Assembly (NCBI GenBank): GCA_002294185.1
Contig: DBFD01000065.1
Location: 1 to 41,028 of the forward strand
Length of the DNA stretch: 41,028 nucleotides
Direction of reading: 5' to 3'
Source: Paracoccus sp. UBA889
GTDB lineage: Bacteria; Pseudomonadota; Alphaproteobacteria; Rhodobacterales; Rhodobacteraceae
Shown here in pieces: positions 27,989 to 35,794 of the stretch. Position numbers and translations under genes: made by a program. A model generated the notes under the pieces. That model saw nothing but the letters and a program-made list of their open reading frames with translations. It was not told where the DNA came from and did not search any database. The stretch's first letter is position 1. Each line of letters opens with the position of its first letter.

Positions 27989-28757
27989 CGCCGTGCCCGT
28001 CCCGCAGCGCCTCGCGGACCTCGTGCGCCAGCGCAATGAAGTCGGGCGTGTCGCGGATGTCCAGCGGGCGATCGCGCGGCAGGGAACTGTCGATGATCCG
28101 GGTGATCCGCCCCGGCCGCGGCGACATGACGACGATGCGCGTGGACAGATAGACGGCTTCGGGGATCGAGTGGGTCACGAAAGCGATGGTCTTTCCGGTC
28201 TTGGCCCACAGATCCAGCAGTGCCTCGTTCAACCGGTCGCGGACGATCTCGTCAAGCGCGCCGAAGGGTTCGTCCATCAACAGGATATCGGCATCGAAGG
28301 CCAGCGCGCGGGCGATGCTGGCCCGCTGCTGCATCCCGCCGGACAATTGCCACGGATATTTCGCCCCGAACCCGGCCAGATCGACCAGTTCCAGGACGCG
28401 GGCCGTCCGCTGCCGCCGGTCGGCGCGTGGAAACCCCATGATCTCAAGCGGAAGGGAGATGTTCCCCGAAATCGTTCGCCACGGATAAAGCCCCGGCGCC
28501 TGGAACACATAGCCATAGGCCCGGGCCTTGCGCGCGGCATCCGGTTCCATGCCGTTGACCGACAACCGTCCCTCGGTCGGTGTCTCCAGCGCGGCGATGG
28601 CGCGCAGAAGCGTGGTCTTCCCGCAGCCCGAGGGGCCGATGAAGCTGACGAAATCGCCCTGGCCGATGGTCAGGTCGACATCCTTCAGCGCGTGGACCGG
28701 GCCGTCGGCCGTCTGGAAGGTCAGGCCGATCTCCTGCGCCCGAATGACCTCGTTCAT
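27981..28757 (-). CDS. ABC transporter ATP-binding protein, pyrimidine cluster
   Basis: A 258-residue nitrate/taurine/HMP-type ATPase. Walker A is GPSGCGKTT, the Q loop is VFQAPGLYPW, the signature is LSGGMQQRASIARAL, Walker B is ILLMDEPFGALD, and the switch histidine is in THSIPEAVYL. It drives the two downstream permeases. A 355-bp gap separates it from the end of pydB upstream on the same strand, so there may be an extra promoter for the transporter genes; I saw no strong one. Confidence 0.94.
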   Translation of the reverse strand: MNEVIRAQEIGLTFQTADGPVHALKDVDLTIGQGDFVSFIGPSGCGKTTLLRAIAALETPTEGRLSVNGMEPDAARKARAYGYVFQAPGLYPWRTISGNISLPLEIMGFPRADRRQRTARVLELVDLAGFGAKYPWQLSGGMQQRASIARALAFDADILLMDEPFGALDEIVRDRLNEALLDLWAKTGKTIAFVTHSIPEAVYLSTRIVVMSPRPGRITRIIDSSLPRDRPLDIRDTPDFIALAHEVREALRDGHGDD

Positions 28758-29112
28758 GCCGACCTCTTCAGTCCACCAACCGCGCGGATGTCCTGCCCGC
28801 TGACAGCGGCGCTGGCCTCCGGACCCCGAAAGGCGATCGCCGCGGCGAACCGGCCCTCACGAGGTTTCCGAGAGCGAGGGCCATGACCGGAATGGTTGAC
28901 CATCGCGCCGATCCGTCGCCCTCGGTCCATCGCGCCGTTGACAGGTCGGGCCCTATGTTCGTTTGCCTGGTTCGAGCCGCCGCCCCCGATCTTGCCCGGC
29001 AGCGCCTTGTCCTCGCCCGGGTTCCCGACGGCCAAGCCGTTGGCAGTCCCAGGTCTTGCAGCGGTCGCATCCGGCACGGACCGGCCGGTGGCAGGCAGGG
29101 CACCCTTCACAA
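28758..29112. other. 355-bp gap inside the pyrimidine operon, no gene recognised
   Basis: This gap lies between the ABC ATPase start and the pydB stop, both on the minus strand. The open frames in it give low-complexity, unconserved-looking peptides. The only notable element is ATGGTTGACCAT (28892-28903), an inverted repeat that includes a RutR-like half site TTGACCA. It may be a leftover of a lost gene or a secondary control region. Confidence 0.4.
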
Positions 29113-30564
29113 TCACACCCCGCTGGCGGGGATCCCCGTCCGTTCCACTGGCCGTGGCGCAGTCAACTCTTTCCACTGCGACAGCGCCCGATTGACCGTT
29201 CCGCGCGGCTCGCGGGCGACGAATTCACCATGGCCCTCGCGACTGTCCAGCTTGCCCTCGGTCACCGCCACCACGCCGCGCGTGATCGTGTAGCGCGGCA
29301 GGCCCTTCACCTTCTGTCCTTCGAACACATTATAGTCGATCGCCGATTGCTGGCTGCCGGCGCTGATGGTCTTTTCGGCTTCGGGATCCCAGACCACCAG
29401 ATCGGCATCGCTGCCGACCAGCACTGCGCCTTTCTTCGGATACATGCCCAGGATCTTGGCGCTGTTGGTCGAGGTCGCCGCGACAAATTCGTTCGGCGTC
29501 AGGCGCCCGGTACCGACGCCGTGGGTCCACAGCATCGGCATCCGATCCTCAAGACCGCCGGTGCCGTTCGGGATCTTGGTGAAGTCGCCGACGCCATGGC
29601 GCTTCTGCTCGGTCGTGAAGGCGCAATGATCGGTCGCCACCACCGACAGGCTGCCCGATTGCAGCCCCGCCCACAGGCTGTCCTGATGGCGCTTGTCGCG
29701 GAAGGGGGGCGACATGACACGGCGCGCCGCGTGATCCCAATCCTTGTCGAAATACTCGCTTTCATCCAGCGTCAGATGCTGGATCAGCGGCTCGCCCCAG
29801 ACCCGTTTGCCCTGCTGACGCGCGCGGCGGATCGCCTCGTGACTATCCTCGCAGGACACATGCACGACATAGAGCGGCACACCCGCCATGTCGGCGACCA
29901 TGATCGCGCGGTTGGTGGCCTCGCCCTCGACCTGCGGCGGACGCGAATAGGCATGCGCTTCGGGGCCGGTATTGCCCTCGGCCAACAGCCGCGCCGACAG
30001 TTCCGCCACCACATCGCCGTTCTCGGCATGGACCATCGCGATCCCGCCCAGATCGCCGACGCGGCGAAAACTGGCGAACAACTCGTCGTCATTCACCATC
30101 AGCGCGCCCTTGTAGGCCATGAAATGCTTGAAGCTGGTGATGCCGCGATCAACGATTTCGGCCATCTCGTCAAAGACCTGCTGACCCCACCAGGTGACGG
30201 CCATGTGATAACTGTAATCGCAATGCGCGCGCCCGGACTTGTTGTCCCACATCTGCAGTGCGTCCAGCAGTCCCTGACCGGGCGAGGGCAGGGCGAAATC
30301 CACGACCATCGTGGTCCCGCCGGCCAGCGCGGCCCGGGTGCCGGATTCGAAATCGTCGGCGGAATAGGTGCCCATGAACGGCATTTCCAGATGCGTGTGC
30401 GGGTCGATCCCGCCCGGCATGACATAGCAGCCGGTCGCGTCCAGTTGCGTGTCGCCGGTCAGACCCTGACCGATCGCCGCGATCCTGCCACCCTCGATCA
30501 GCACATCCGCCTCATAGGTCAGATCGGCCGTCACGATGGTTCCGTTTCTGATAACCGTGCTCAT
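29113..30564 (-). CDS. pydB: Dihydropyrimidinase (D-hydantoinase family)
   Basis: A 483-residue cyclic amidohydrolase that opens dihydrouracil or dihydrothymine to N-carbamoyl-beta-amino acid. GGIDPHTHLEMPF holds the HxH zinc ligands, FKHFMAYKG the lysine that is carboxylated to bridge the metals, and MVHAENGD and VVHVSCEDSHEAI the further histidines. VATDHCAFTTEQK holds the catalytic Asp. I prefer the ATG at 30564, behind GAAGAAGAGG; a GTG directly before it at 30567 is an alternative. It is the fourth gene of the operon, between pydC and the ABC transporter. Confidence 0.94.
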   Translation of the reverse strand: MSTVIRNGTIVTADLTYEADVLIEGGRIAAIGQGLTGDTQLDATGCYVMPGGIDPHTHLEMPFMGTYSADDFESGTRAALAGGTTMVVDFALPSPGQGLLDALQMWDNKSGRAHCDYSYHMAVTWWGQQVFDEMAEIVDRGITSFKHFMAYKGALMVNDDELFASFRRVGDLGGIAMVHAENGDVVAELSARLLAEGNTGPEAHAYSRPPQVEGEATNRAIMVADMAGVPLYVVHVSCEDSHEAIRRARQQGKRVWGEPLIQHLTLDESEYFDKDWDHAARRVMSPPFRDKRHQDSLWAGLQSGSLSVVATDHCAFTTEQKRHGVGDFTKIPNGTGGLEDRMPMLWTHGVGTGRLTPNEFVAATSTNSAKILGMYPKKGAVLVGSDADLVVWDPEAEKTISAGSQQSAIDYNVFEGQKVKGLPRYTITRGVVAVTEGKLDSREGHGEFVAREPRGTVNRALSQWKELTAPRPVERTGIPASGV

Positions 30565-30571
30565 CACCAGC

Positions 30572-30625
30572 CTCTTCTTCGTTGTCCAAATACCCCGGGG
30601 GTCCGGGGGCGGCGCCCCCGGCCTC
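30572..30625 (-). repeat. Palindromic GC-rich intergenic element upstream of pydB
   Basis: The gap between pydC and pydB contains CCGGGGGC/GCCCCCGG, an 8-bp perfect stem with a 3-nt loop, next to a second C/G run. On the minus strand CCGGGGTATTTGG and a GAAGAAGAGG site follow it. The layout parallels the element before the macrodomain gene (near 1357-1402). It could be a dispersed palindromic repeat that attenuates or protects mRNA within the operon. Confidence 0.5.
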
Positions 30626-30633
30626 CGTCCGCC

Positions 30634-31896
30634 TCAGCGGACAACCTCTGCCGCATCCAGCACCGCGTGCAGCAGCACGTCGGCGCCGGCCTTGGCCCAT
30701 TCGGGGCTGATCTCTTCGGCCTCGTTATGCGACAGCCCGTCCACACAGGGGCACATGATCATCACCGTGGGCGCCACGCGATTGATCCAGCAGGCGTCGT
30801 GGCCCGCGCCGCTGACGATATCCATATGCGAATAGCCCAGCCGCCGGGCCGCGTCGCGCAGCGATTGCGCCAGCCCTGCGTCGAATGTCACCGGATCGAA
30901 ATGGCCGACCGGCTCGATCTCGATTCCAAGACCAAGATCCTTTGCGATTTCAGTCGCTTCCGCCTCCAACTTCGTCCGCATCGAGGTCAGCTTGTCCAGA
31001 TCGGGGCTGCGGAAGTCGATGGTAAAGACCGCGCGGCCGGGGATCACGTTGCGGCTGTTGGGATAGACATTGGCCTGGCCCACCGCACCGACGGCGTCTG
31101 GCTGATGTTCCATCGCGATCCGGTGAACGGCCTCCGTGATGCGTGCCATGCCAAGCCCCGCGTTCATCCGCATCTCCATCGGGGTGGACCCGGTATGCGC
31201 GTCCTTGCCCAGCAGCGTGACCTGCAGCCACCACAGACCCTGGCCGTGGGTGACGATGCCGACCTGCTTGCCCTCGGCCTCCAGAATCGGACCCTGTTCG
31301 ATATGGTATTCGAACATCGCATGGATCGGACGCCGGCCCGGCTCCTCGTCGCCGCGCCAGCCGATCCGGTCCAGTTCCGCGCCGAATGTCCTGCCTTCGG
31401 CATCCTCGCGGCTGTTGGCATAATCCTCGTCATGGATCCCGGCAAAAACTCCCGAGGCCAGCATCGCCGGTGCGAAGCGAGTCCCTTCCTCGTTGGTCCA
31501 GTTCGCCACCACGATGGGCCGGCGCGTCCGGATCCCCATGTCCCGGATCGAGCGGATCACCTCCAGCCCCGAAAGCACGCCCAGAACGCCGTCATATTTG
31601 CCGCCGGTCGGCTGGGTATCCAGGTGGCTGCCGATATAGACCGGGTCCAGATCGGGCTCCTCGCCCTCATGGCGCATGAACATGTTGCCCATCCGGTCCA
31701 GGGCCATGTTCATCCCCGCCTCCTCGCACCACATGCGGAACAGGGCGCGGCCTTCGGCATCGGCGTCGGTCAGCGTCTGGCGATTGTTGCCGCCGGCGAC
31801 GCCGGGGCCGATCTTGGCCATCTCCATCAGGCTGTCCCACAGCCTGTCGCCGTCGATCTTCATGTTGTCGGCCACGGCCGTTCCGGTCAGGGTCAT
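30634..31896 (-). CDS. pydC: N-carbamoyl-beta-alanine amidohydrolase (M20/Zn-dependent)
   Basis: A 420-residue binuclear-zinc amidohydrolase of the beta-ureidopropionase/allantoate group. It hydrolyses N-carbamoyl-beta-alanine to beta-alanine, carbon dioxide and ammonia. IGSHLDTQPTGGKYDGVLGV holds the first His and the bridging Asp; NWTNEEGTRFAPAM holds the Glu pair, EYHIEQGP a further His, and SGAGHDACW and GLSHNEAEE complete the site. The dimerisation lid (about 215-330) is present. The ATG at 31896 follows AAGGACGAGAC. N-carbamoyl-L-amino-acid hydrolase would be the alternative by family; the operon favours beta-alanine. Confidence 0.92.
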   Translation of the reverse strand: MTLTGTAVADNMKIDGDRLWDSLMEMAKIGPGVAGGNNRQTLTDADAEGRALFRMWCEEAGMNMALDRMGNMFMRHEGEEPDLDPVYIGSHLDTQPTGGKYDGVLGVLSGLEVIRSIRDMGIRTRRPIVVANWTNEEGTRFAPAMLASGVFAGIHDEDYANSREDAEGRTFGAELDRIGWRGDEEPGRRPIHAMFEYHIEQGPILEAEGKQVGIVTHGQGLWWLQVTLLGKDAHTGSTPMEMRMNAGLGMARITEAVHRIAMEHQPDAVGAVGQANVYPNSRNVIPGRAVFTIDFRSPDLDKLTSMRTKLEAEATEIAKDLGLGIEIEPVGHFDPVTFDAGLAQSLRDAARRLGYSHMDIVSGAGHDACWINRVAPTVMIMCPCVDGLSHNEAEEISPEWAKAGADVLLHAVLDAAEVVR

Positions 31897-31955
31897 GTCT
31901 CGTCCTTCCTGTCTGGCCGCCGCGTCTTGCCGCGCGGTCGGCTGAGTGGCGTCTG

Positions 31956-32237
31956 TTACTTAAGTTCGACCTCGATAAAGCTCATCGGGGCGGCGCCGCC
32001 ATTGGCGACGTTGTGTTCGGTTCCTCTGGGCCGGGAATAGGCGCTGCCCGCCGGGATCGTGCTGTCCGTCGTCTGCCCGCCGGGCAGGTCAAGGCGCAAC
32101 CGGCAATCGGTCAGCGTGACAATGACGTATTCCATGTCGTGAACATGCCAGCCGGTTTCGTCGCCCGGCGCAAAGTCATAGCGCGTGACCCGAACCCTGT
32201 CGTCATCCATCAGGACCGAGGAGGCGGGCGTGCTCAT
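31956..32237 (-). CDS. Small cupin, BauB-like (beta-alanine degradation)
   Basis: A 93-residue single-domain cupin. ETGWHVHDMEYVIVTL is cupin motif 1 with two histidines and a glutamate (metal site); PRGTEHNVANGG is motif 2 with the third histidine. It resembles BauB, a small cupin encoded with the beta-alanine:pyruvate transaminase BauA. Its start overlaps the aminotransferase stop (ATGA), so the two are coupled as in that pair. The biochemical role of such proteins is not established; an isomerase or metabolite-binding role is possible. Confidence 0.82.
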   Translation of the reverse strand: MSTPASSVLMDDDRVRVTRYDFAPGDETGWHVHDMEYVIVTLTDCRLRLDLPGGQTTDSTIPAGSAYSRPRGTEHNVANGGAAPMSFIEVELK

Positions 32238-33559
32238 GCGGTGGCCTTCAGGACATCGGCGAGGGTGTCGATCAATTCATCGATCTGGTCCTTGCTGATG
32301 ATCAGCGGCGGCGACATCGCGATGATATCGCCGGTCACGCGGATCAGGATCCCGGCCTCGAAGGCTTTCACGAAAGCGTCGAAGCCGCGCTTGCCGGGCT
32401 GGCCCTCGATCGGGGCCAGTTCGACGGCGCCGATCAGGCCCATGTTGCGGATGTCGATCACATGAGGCAGGCCGCGAAGGGCGTGCAGCGCCTCTTGCCA
32501 ATGCGCCTCCAGCTCGGCGGCGCGGGTCAGCAGCCCTTCCTCGGCATAGGTGTCCAGGGTGGCGATCGCCGCCGCACAGGAAACCGGATTGCCGGAATAG
32601 GTATAGCCGTGGAACAGCTCGATCACATGGTCGGGGCCCTGCATGAAGGCGTCGTGGATCGCGGCCGTGGTCAGCACCGCGCCCATCGGGACGACGCCGT
32701 TGGTCAGGCCCTTGGCGCAGGTGATCATGTCGGGCAGAACGTCGAAATGCTGCGCGGCGAAGGGGCTGCCGAGCCGGCCGAAACCGGTGATGACCTCGTC
32801 GAAGATCAGCAGGATTCCGTGTCGGCGGGTGATCTCGCGCAGCCGCTGCAGATAGCCCTTGGGCGGCAGCAGCACGCCGGTGGAACCGGCCATCGGCTCG
32901 ACGATCACCGCGGCGACGGTCTCGGCGCCATGCAGGGCGATGATGCGTTCCAGTTCATCCGCAAGATCGGCGCCGTGTTCAGGCTGGCCTTTCGTGAAGG
33001 CGTTCCGGGGCAGATGCGTATGGGACAGGTGGTCCACGCCGGTCAGCAGATTGCCAAAGAAGCGGCGGTTGTTGACGATGCCACCGACCGAGATGCCGCC
33101 GAAGCCGACGCCGTGATAGCCGCGCTCGCGTCCGATCAGGCGCGTGCGCGCGCCGTCGCCGCGTGCACGGTGCCAGGCCAGCGCGATTTTCAGGGCGGTA
33201 TCGACGGCTTCGCTGCCGGAATTGCAGTAGAACACATGTTCGATGCCGTCAGGCGCGATATCGACCAGGCGGTTGGCCAGCTCGAACGCCAGCGGATGAC
33301 CCATCTGGAAGGCGGGGGCATAATCCAGTTGGCCGATTTGCGCCTGCACCGCCTCGGTGATGCGGGGCCGGCAATGTCCCGCGTTGCAGCACCACAGACC
33401 CGCGGTTCCATCCAGGATCGCGCGGCCATCGGCGGCGGTGTAGTGCATGTCGCTGGCCGCCACCAGCATGCGCGGCTGCGCCTTGAACTGACGGTTGGCG
33501 GTGAACGGCATCCAGAAGGCACGCAGGTCGTTCGGGGCGGGCTTGCGGTCGAGCGGCAT
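32234..33559 (-). CDS. Omega-amino acid (beta-alanine):pyruvate aminotransferase, class III
   Basis: A 441-residue PLP enzyme. FWMPFTANRQFKAQPRMLV matches the BauA-type opening; NSGSEAVDTALKIALAWHR binds the PLP phosphate; VIVEPMAGSTGVLLPP and LIFDEVITGFGRLG hold the PLP-ring Asp, and TCAKGLTNG holds Schiff-base Lys283. The reaction would be beta-alanine plus pyruvate to malonate semialdehyde plus alanine. The ATG at 33559 (MPLDRK) has a GAGG site; further upstream in-frame residues cross the promoter and operator. First gene of the long catabolic operon. A malonate-semialdehyde dehydrogenase, expected next, is not in this window. Confidence 0.93.
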   Translation of the reverse strand: MPLDRKPAPNDLRAFWMPFTANRQFKAQPRMLVAASDMHYTAADGRAILDGTAGLWCCNAGHCRPRITEAVQAQIGQLDYAPAFQMGHPLAFELANRLVDIAPDGIEHVFYCNSGSEAVDTALKIALAWHRARGDGARTRLIGRERGYHGVGFGGISVGGIVNNRRFFGNLLTGVDHLSHTHLPRNAFTKGQPEHGADLADELERIIALHGAETVAAVIVEPMAGSTGVLLPPKGYLQRLREITRRHGILLIFDEVITGFGRLGSPFAAQHFDVLPDMITCAKGLTNGVVPMGAVLTTAAIHDAFMQGPDHVIELFHGYTYSGNPVSCAAAIATLDTYAEEGLLTRAAELEAHWQEALHALRGLPHVIDIRNMGLIGAVELAPIEGQPGKRGFDAFVKAFEAGILIRVTGDIIAMSPPLIISKDQIDELIDTLADVLKATA

Positions 33560-33579
33560 CGGGGAACCTCTGCAAATTA

Positions 33580-33627
33580 TTGACCAAAAGGTCAGGATCA
33601 GGCTAGCACGGGGCCAGAGCCAGTCAA
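33580..33627 (-). promoter_or_regulatory. Promoter and RutR-like operator of the pyrimidine catabolic operon
   Basis: On the minus strand: TTGACT (33627-33622), 16 bp, TAGCCT (33605-33600), then GATC and CTGACCTTTTGGTCAA (33595-33580). The palindrome matches the E. coli RutR box TTGACCAnnTGGTCAA at 12 of 14 arm positions. The expected start of transcription (near 33593) falls inside it, the classical position for repression. A divergent rutR-like gene starts at 33700. The -10/operator block is almost identical to the one before preT. Confidence 0.75.
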
Positions 33628-33699
33628 GCACGCAGAGATGCCGCATGACAAATCGGGCCCCGATGCCCAAGTTTGGATCATGCCAGATCGGATTTGCCA

Positions 33700-34317
33700 A
33701 TGACAGATCAGCCTGAACCGCAGCGGACCAGGATCCAGCAGAAGAACCGCGATCTTATCCTGGAGGGCGCGCTGACGGTCTTTTCGGAAAGCGGTTTCCG
33801 CGGCGCGACCATCGACCAGATCGCCGAGGCGGCGGGCCTGTCGAAGCCGAACGTCCTGTATTACTTTGCCTCGAAGGACGAGATCCACCGCACCCTGCTG
33901 ACCACGCTTCTGGATCTGTGGCTGGCGCCGATGCTGAACCTGGATCCCGACGGCGATCCGCTGGACGAGGTTCTGGGCTATGTTCACACCAAGCTGCGGA
34001 TGTCGCGCGATTATCCTCGCGAAAGCCGGCTTTTCGCCTATGAGATTTTGCAAGGTGCGCCGCATCTGGGCGATATTCTTGGCGGCAGGCTGCGCGATCT
34101 GGTCAATGACACCGTGGCGATTCTGGCTGGCTGGATCGCGGCCGGGCGACTGAGCCGGGTCGATCCGCACCACCTGATCTTCTCGATCTGGGCGCTGACG
34201 CAGCATTATGCGGATTTCGAGGTTCAGGTCCGCGCGGTCCTTGGCCCTGCCCAGGATCCCTATGTCGGAGCCGACGCCTATCTGGACAATCTCTATCGTC
34301 GGATGCTGGCAGTCTAG
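33700..34317 (+). CDS. rutR: RutR-like TetR-family repressor of pyrimidine catabolism
   Basis: A 205-residue TetR-family regulator. The helix-turn-helix is ATIDQIAEAAGLSKPNVLYY followed by FASKDEIH, the RutR-type KPNVLYYF recognition helix. The C-terminal ligand domain keeps the RutR-like RESRLFAYEIL and SIWALTQHYADFE stretches. In E. coli RutR, uracil binding releases DNA. It is divergent from the catabolic operon, with the RutR-like box between them, and by sharing that box it probably also governs preT-preA. The ATG at 33700 matches the usual N-terminus. It ends 11 bp from a convergent TetR gene. Confidence 0.88.
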   Translation: MTDQPEPQRTRIQQKNRDLILEGALTVFSESGFRGATIDQIAEAAGLSKPNVLYYFASKDEIHRTLLTTLLDLWLAPMLNLDPDGDPLDEVLGYVHTKLRMSRDYPRESRLFAYEILQGAPHLGDILGGRLRDLVNDTVAILAGWIAAGRLSRVDPHHLIFSIWALTQHYADFEVQVRAVLGPAQDPYVGADAYLDNLYRRMLAV

Positions 34318-34328
34318 GACGGGCCGGA

Positions 34329-34922
34329 TCAGGTGGGGCCGGGCGCCGGCCCGGTCAGCATCGCGGTTGCGGTAGAGATCAGCGCCAGATTATGGCGGGC
34401 CGCCGCGATGAAATCATCGACCTCGCCGGTGATCCAGTCCTTGGTGGCGACATTGGTTGCGGCAACGATGGCCGCGGCCAGAATTTCGACCAGACGGGGA
34501 TCGGCATCCGGCATCCGCCGCTGAAGCAATTGCCGCATCTGCGCCCGCCGCGCCAGGATCGCGCTGTTGCGCAGGGCCTCCAGCTTGGGATCCGTTTCGG
34601 CCAGCGCGAAGATGTGGCCCAGCATCTCGCGTTCGTCCAGAAAGCGGCCGAGATGGGTGGTGATCAGCACGCGCAGATCCTCGATCAGCGGGCCGGTGCC
34701 GTTGACGAATTCCTCGCTGGCCTCGGCCGGGTAATCGGGCGGCGGCCCCATGATCGCCGCCTCCTTGTAGGGATAGTAGTTAAAGAAGGTCCGGGTGCTG
34801 ACGCCGGCAAGCCGGGCGATCGCATCCGTGGTGACATTCGCCAGACCGTCCCTGACCGCCAGTTCGACGGCAGCGGCCTGGATCTTCTTGGCCGCACGAT
34901 ACCGGCGTGTTCTGTAAGGCAT
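34329..34922 (-). CDS. TetR-family transcriptional regulator, target unknown
   Basis: A 197-residue regulator. The N-terminal helix-turn-helix is VTTDAIARLAGVSTRTFFNY followed by YPYKEAAIMG, the FFNYY subgroup often found with efflux pumps or redox genes. The C-terminal helical domain (about 70-190) shows no diagnostic feature. The ATG at 34922 begins the family homology; its ribosome-binding site is poor. No pump or enzyme gene is adjacent: rutR is convergent and the gene behind it runs the same way but is separated by a hairpin. Target and ligand cannot be inferred. Confidence 0.85.
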   Translation of the reverse strand: MPYRTRRYRAAKKIQAAAVELAVRDGLANVTTDAIARLAGVSTRTFFNYYPYKEAAIMGPPPDYPAEASEEFVNGTGPLIEDLRVLITTHLGRFLDEREMLGHIFALAETDPKLEALRNSAILARRAQMRQLLQRRMPDADPRLVEILAAAIVAATNVATKDWITGEVDDFIAAARHNLALISTATAMLTGPAPGPT

Positions 34923-35057
34923 GGACGATCCCGTTCGTTTCCAAAGCGTTGTTGAAGCGTCCTGGAATGCGTCTTGCGGGTCAAGCCTCGCGTGCGCAGG
35001 CCGGACAATTGCGCCGGCAAGACGCAACTCCGCGCGAGGAAGCCGCGCGGCGCCGAA

Positions 35058-35100
35058 GACGAAGGCGCCACCCGCGTTTTCCGCGAGCGGCGCCTTCGTC
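35058..35100 (-). terminator. Terminator hairpin downstream of the MepK-like gene
   Basis: A perfect 12-bp inverted repeat, GACGAAGGCGCC / GGCGCCTTCGTC, with a 19-nt loop that itself contains CGCG/CGCG around TTTTC. It lies 25 bp after the stop codon of the minus-strand peptidase gene. The stem is strong but no T run follows. Confidence 0.6.
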
Positions 35101-35125
35101 TGCCATCATTGGCAACGATCCCGGA

Positions 35126-35686
35126 TCACGCGCCCCATTGGCGGATCGGGCCGCAATCCATGTGAACGAAGTTCGAGCGGCTGTATTTGCCGACCCCCCC
35201 CGCCCTGCATGCAACCGCCGCCTTGAACATCTGCGCGACCGAACGCGACTTGAGCCGCATGTCCGCAGCCTTGCCGGACATGTGCAGAGAGTTCTTGGCG
35301 ACACCAGAAGACGTCCGGCGCAGCATCGCGTTGGTCTGCGGCGAACGATAGCCCGACAGCATCATGTAGGGTTCGTTCGTCTGCAGCAGCCTGTGGGTCG
35401 CTGCGGCGACATCCATCGCGCGCGGGTCGATGCCGATCGCGGTCCCGGTTCGCCAATCGCGCATGAAGATATTGATTTCATTCAGTGCTTCGCGAATATA
35501 CTTGCCGTTGACCCAGTAAACGGTGTCGATGCTTTCGCCAGTCCGTCCATTGTACATGCGCACGCGACGCATGTCGCCCGCGCCACGGAGAAAGCCGAAG
35601 GCATTCGCCATCACGGGTGCCGCCGTGACTGTCGTGGCCGCGAATACGCCCATGAGTCCCCGGCGGGAGATGAGGTCCATTGTCAT
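35126..35686 (-). CDS. Tat-exported DUF882/MepK-like murein peptidase (M15 fold)
   Basis: A 186-residue exported protein. The N-terminus ISRRGLMGVFAATTVTAAPV has the twin-arginine signal form. The mature part has LSGYRSPQTNAMLRR, SLHMSGKAADMRL (His135 and Asp142) and FVHMD (His175 and Asp177), the SxHxxGxAxD and HxD zinc motifs of M15/DUF882 peptidases. E. coli MepK (YcbK) of this family cuts meso-DAP to meso-DAP peptidoglycan crosslinks. Tat export rather than Sec fits some DUF882 proteins. The ATG at 35686 is chosen for the signal peptide. No partner L,D-transpeptidase is adjacent. Confidence 0.88.
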   Translation of the reverse strand: MTMDLISRRGLMGVFAATTVTAAPVMANAFGFLRGAGDMRRVRMYNGRTGESIDTVYWVNGKYIREALNEINIFMRDWRTGTAIGIDPRAMDVAAATHRLLQTNEPYMMLSGYRSPQTNAMLRRTSSGVAKNSLHMSGKAADMRLKSRSVAQMFKAAVACRAGGVGKYSRSNFVHMDCGPIRQWGA

Positions 35687-35746
35687 GTCAGATCGCCTGT
35701 CCTGCTTCGTTCTTGCGGCCGCGTTCTTCCGCGACATTCTCGAGAT

Positions 35747-35775
35747 TTAGTCTCGATTGCCTAACAATATGTCAA
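35747..35775 (-). promoter_or_regulatory. Candidate promoter of the MepK-like gene
   Basis: On the minus strand a consensus TTGACA (35775-35770) is followed after 17 bp by GACTAA (35752-35747), about 60 bp before the ATG. The -35 is perfect and the -10 is weak. Near it is the inverted repeat CGAGA-TTTAG-TCTCG (35741-35755), which overlaps the -10. Confidence 0.45.
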
Positions 35776-35794
35776 AATGCTGTGCGTCGGGAAA

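Noticed and set aside
28892-28903. A second RutR operator within the operon gap
   Set aside because: Only one half site matches; the inverted repeat has its arms in a different order from the two good operators.
28963-32040. A 1025-codon open frame on the plus strand across pydB and pydC
   Set aside because: It is antisense to two genes with full active-site motifs, and its His/Arg/Ala-rich composition is the usual shadow of GC-rich coding DNA.
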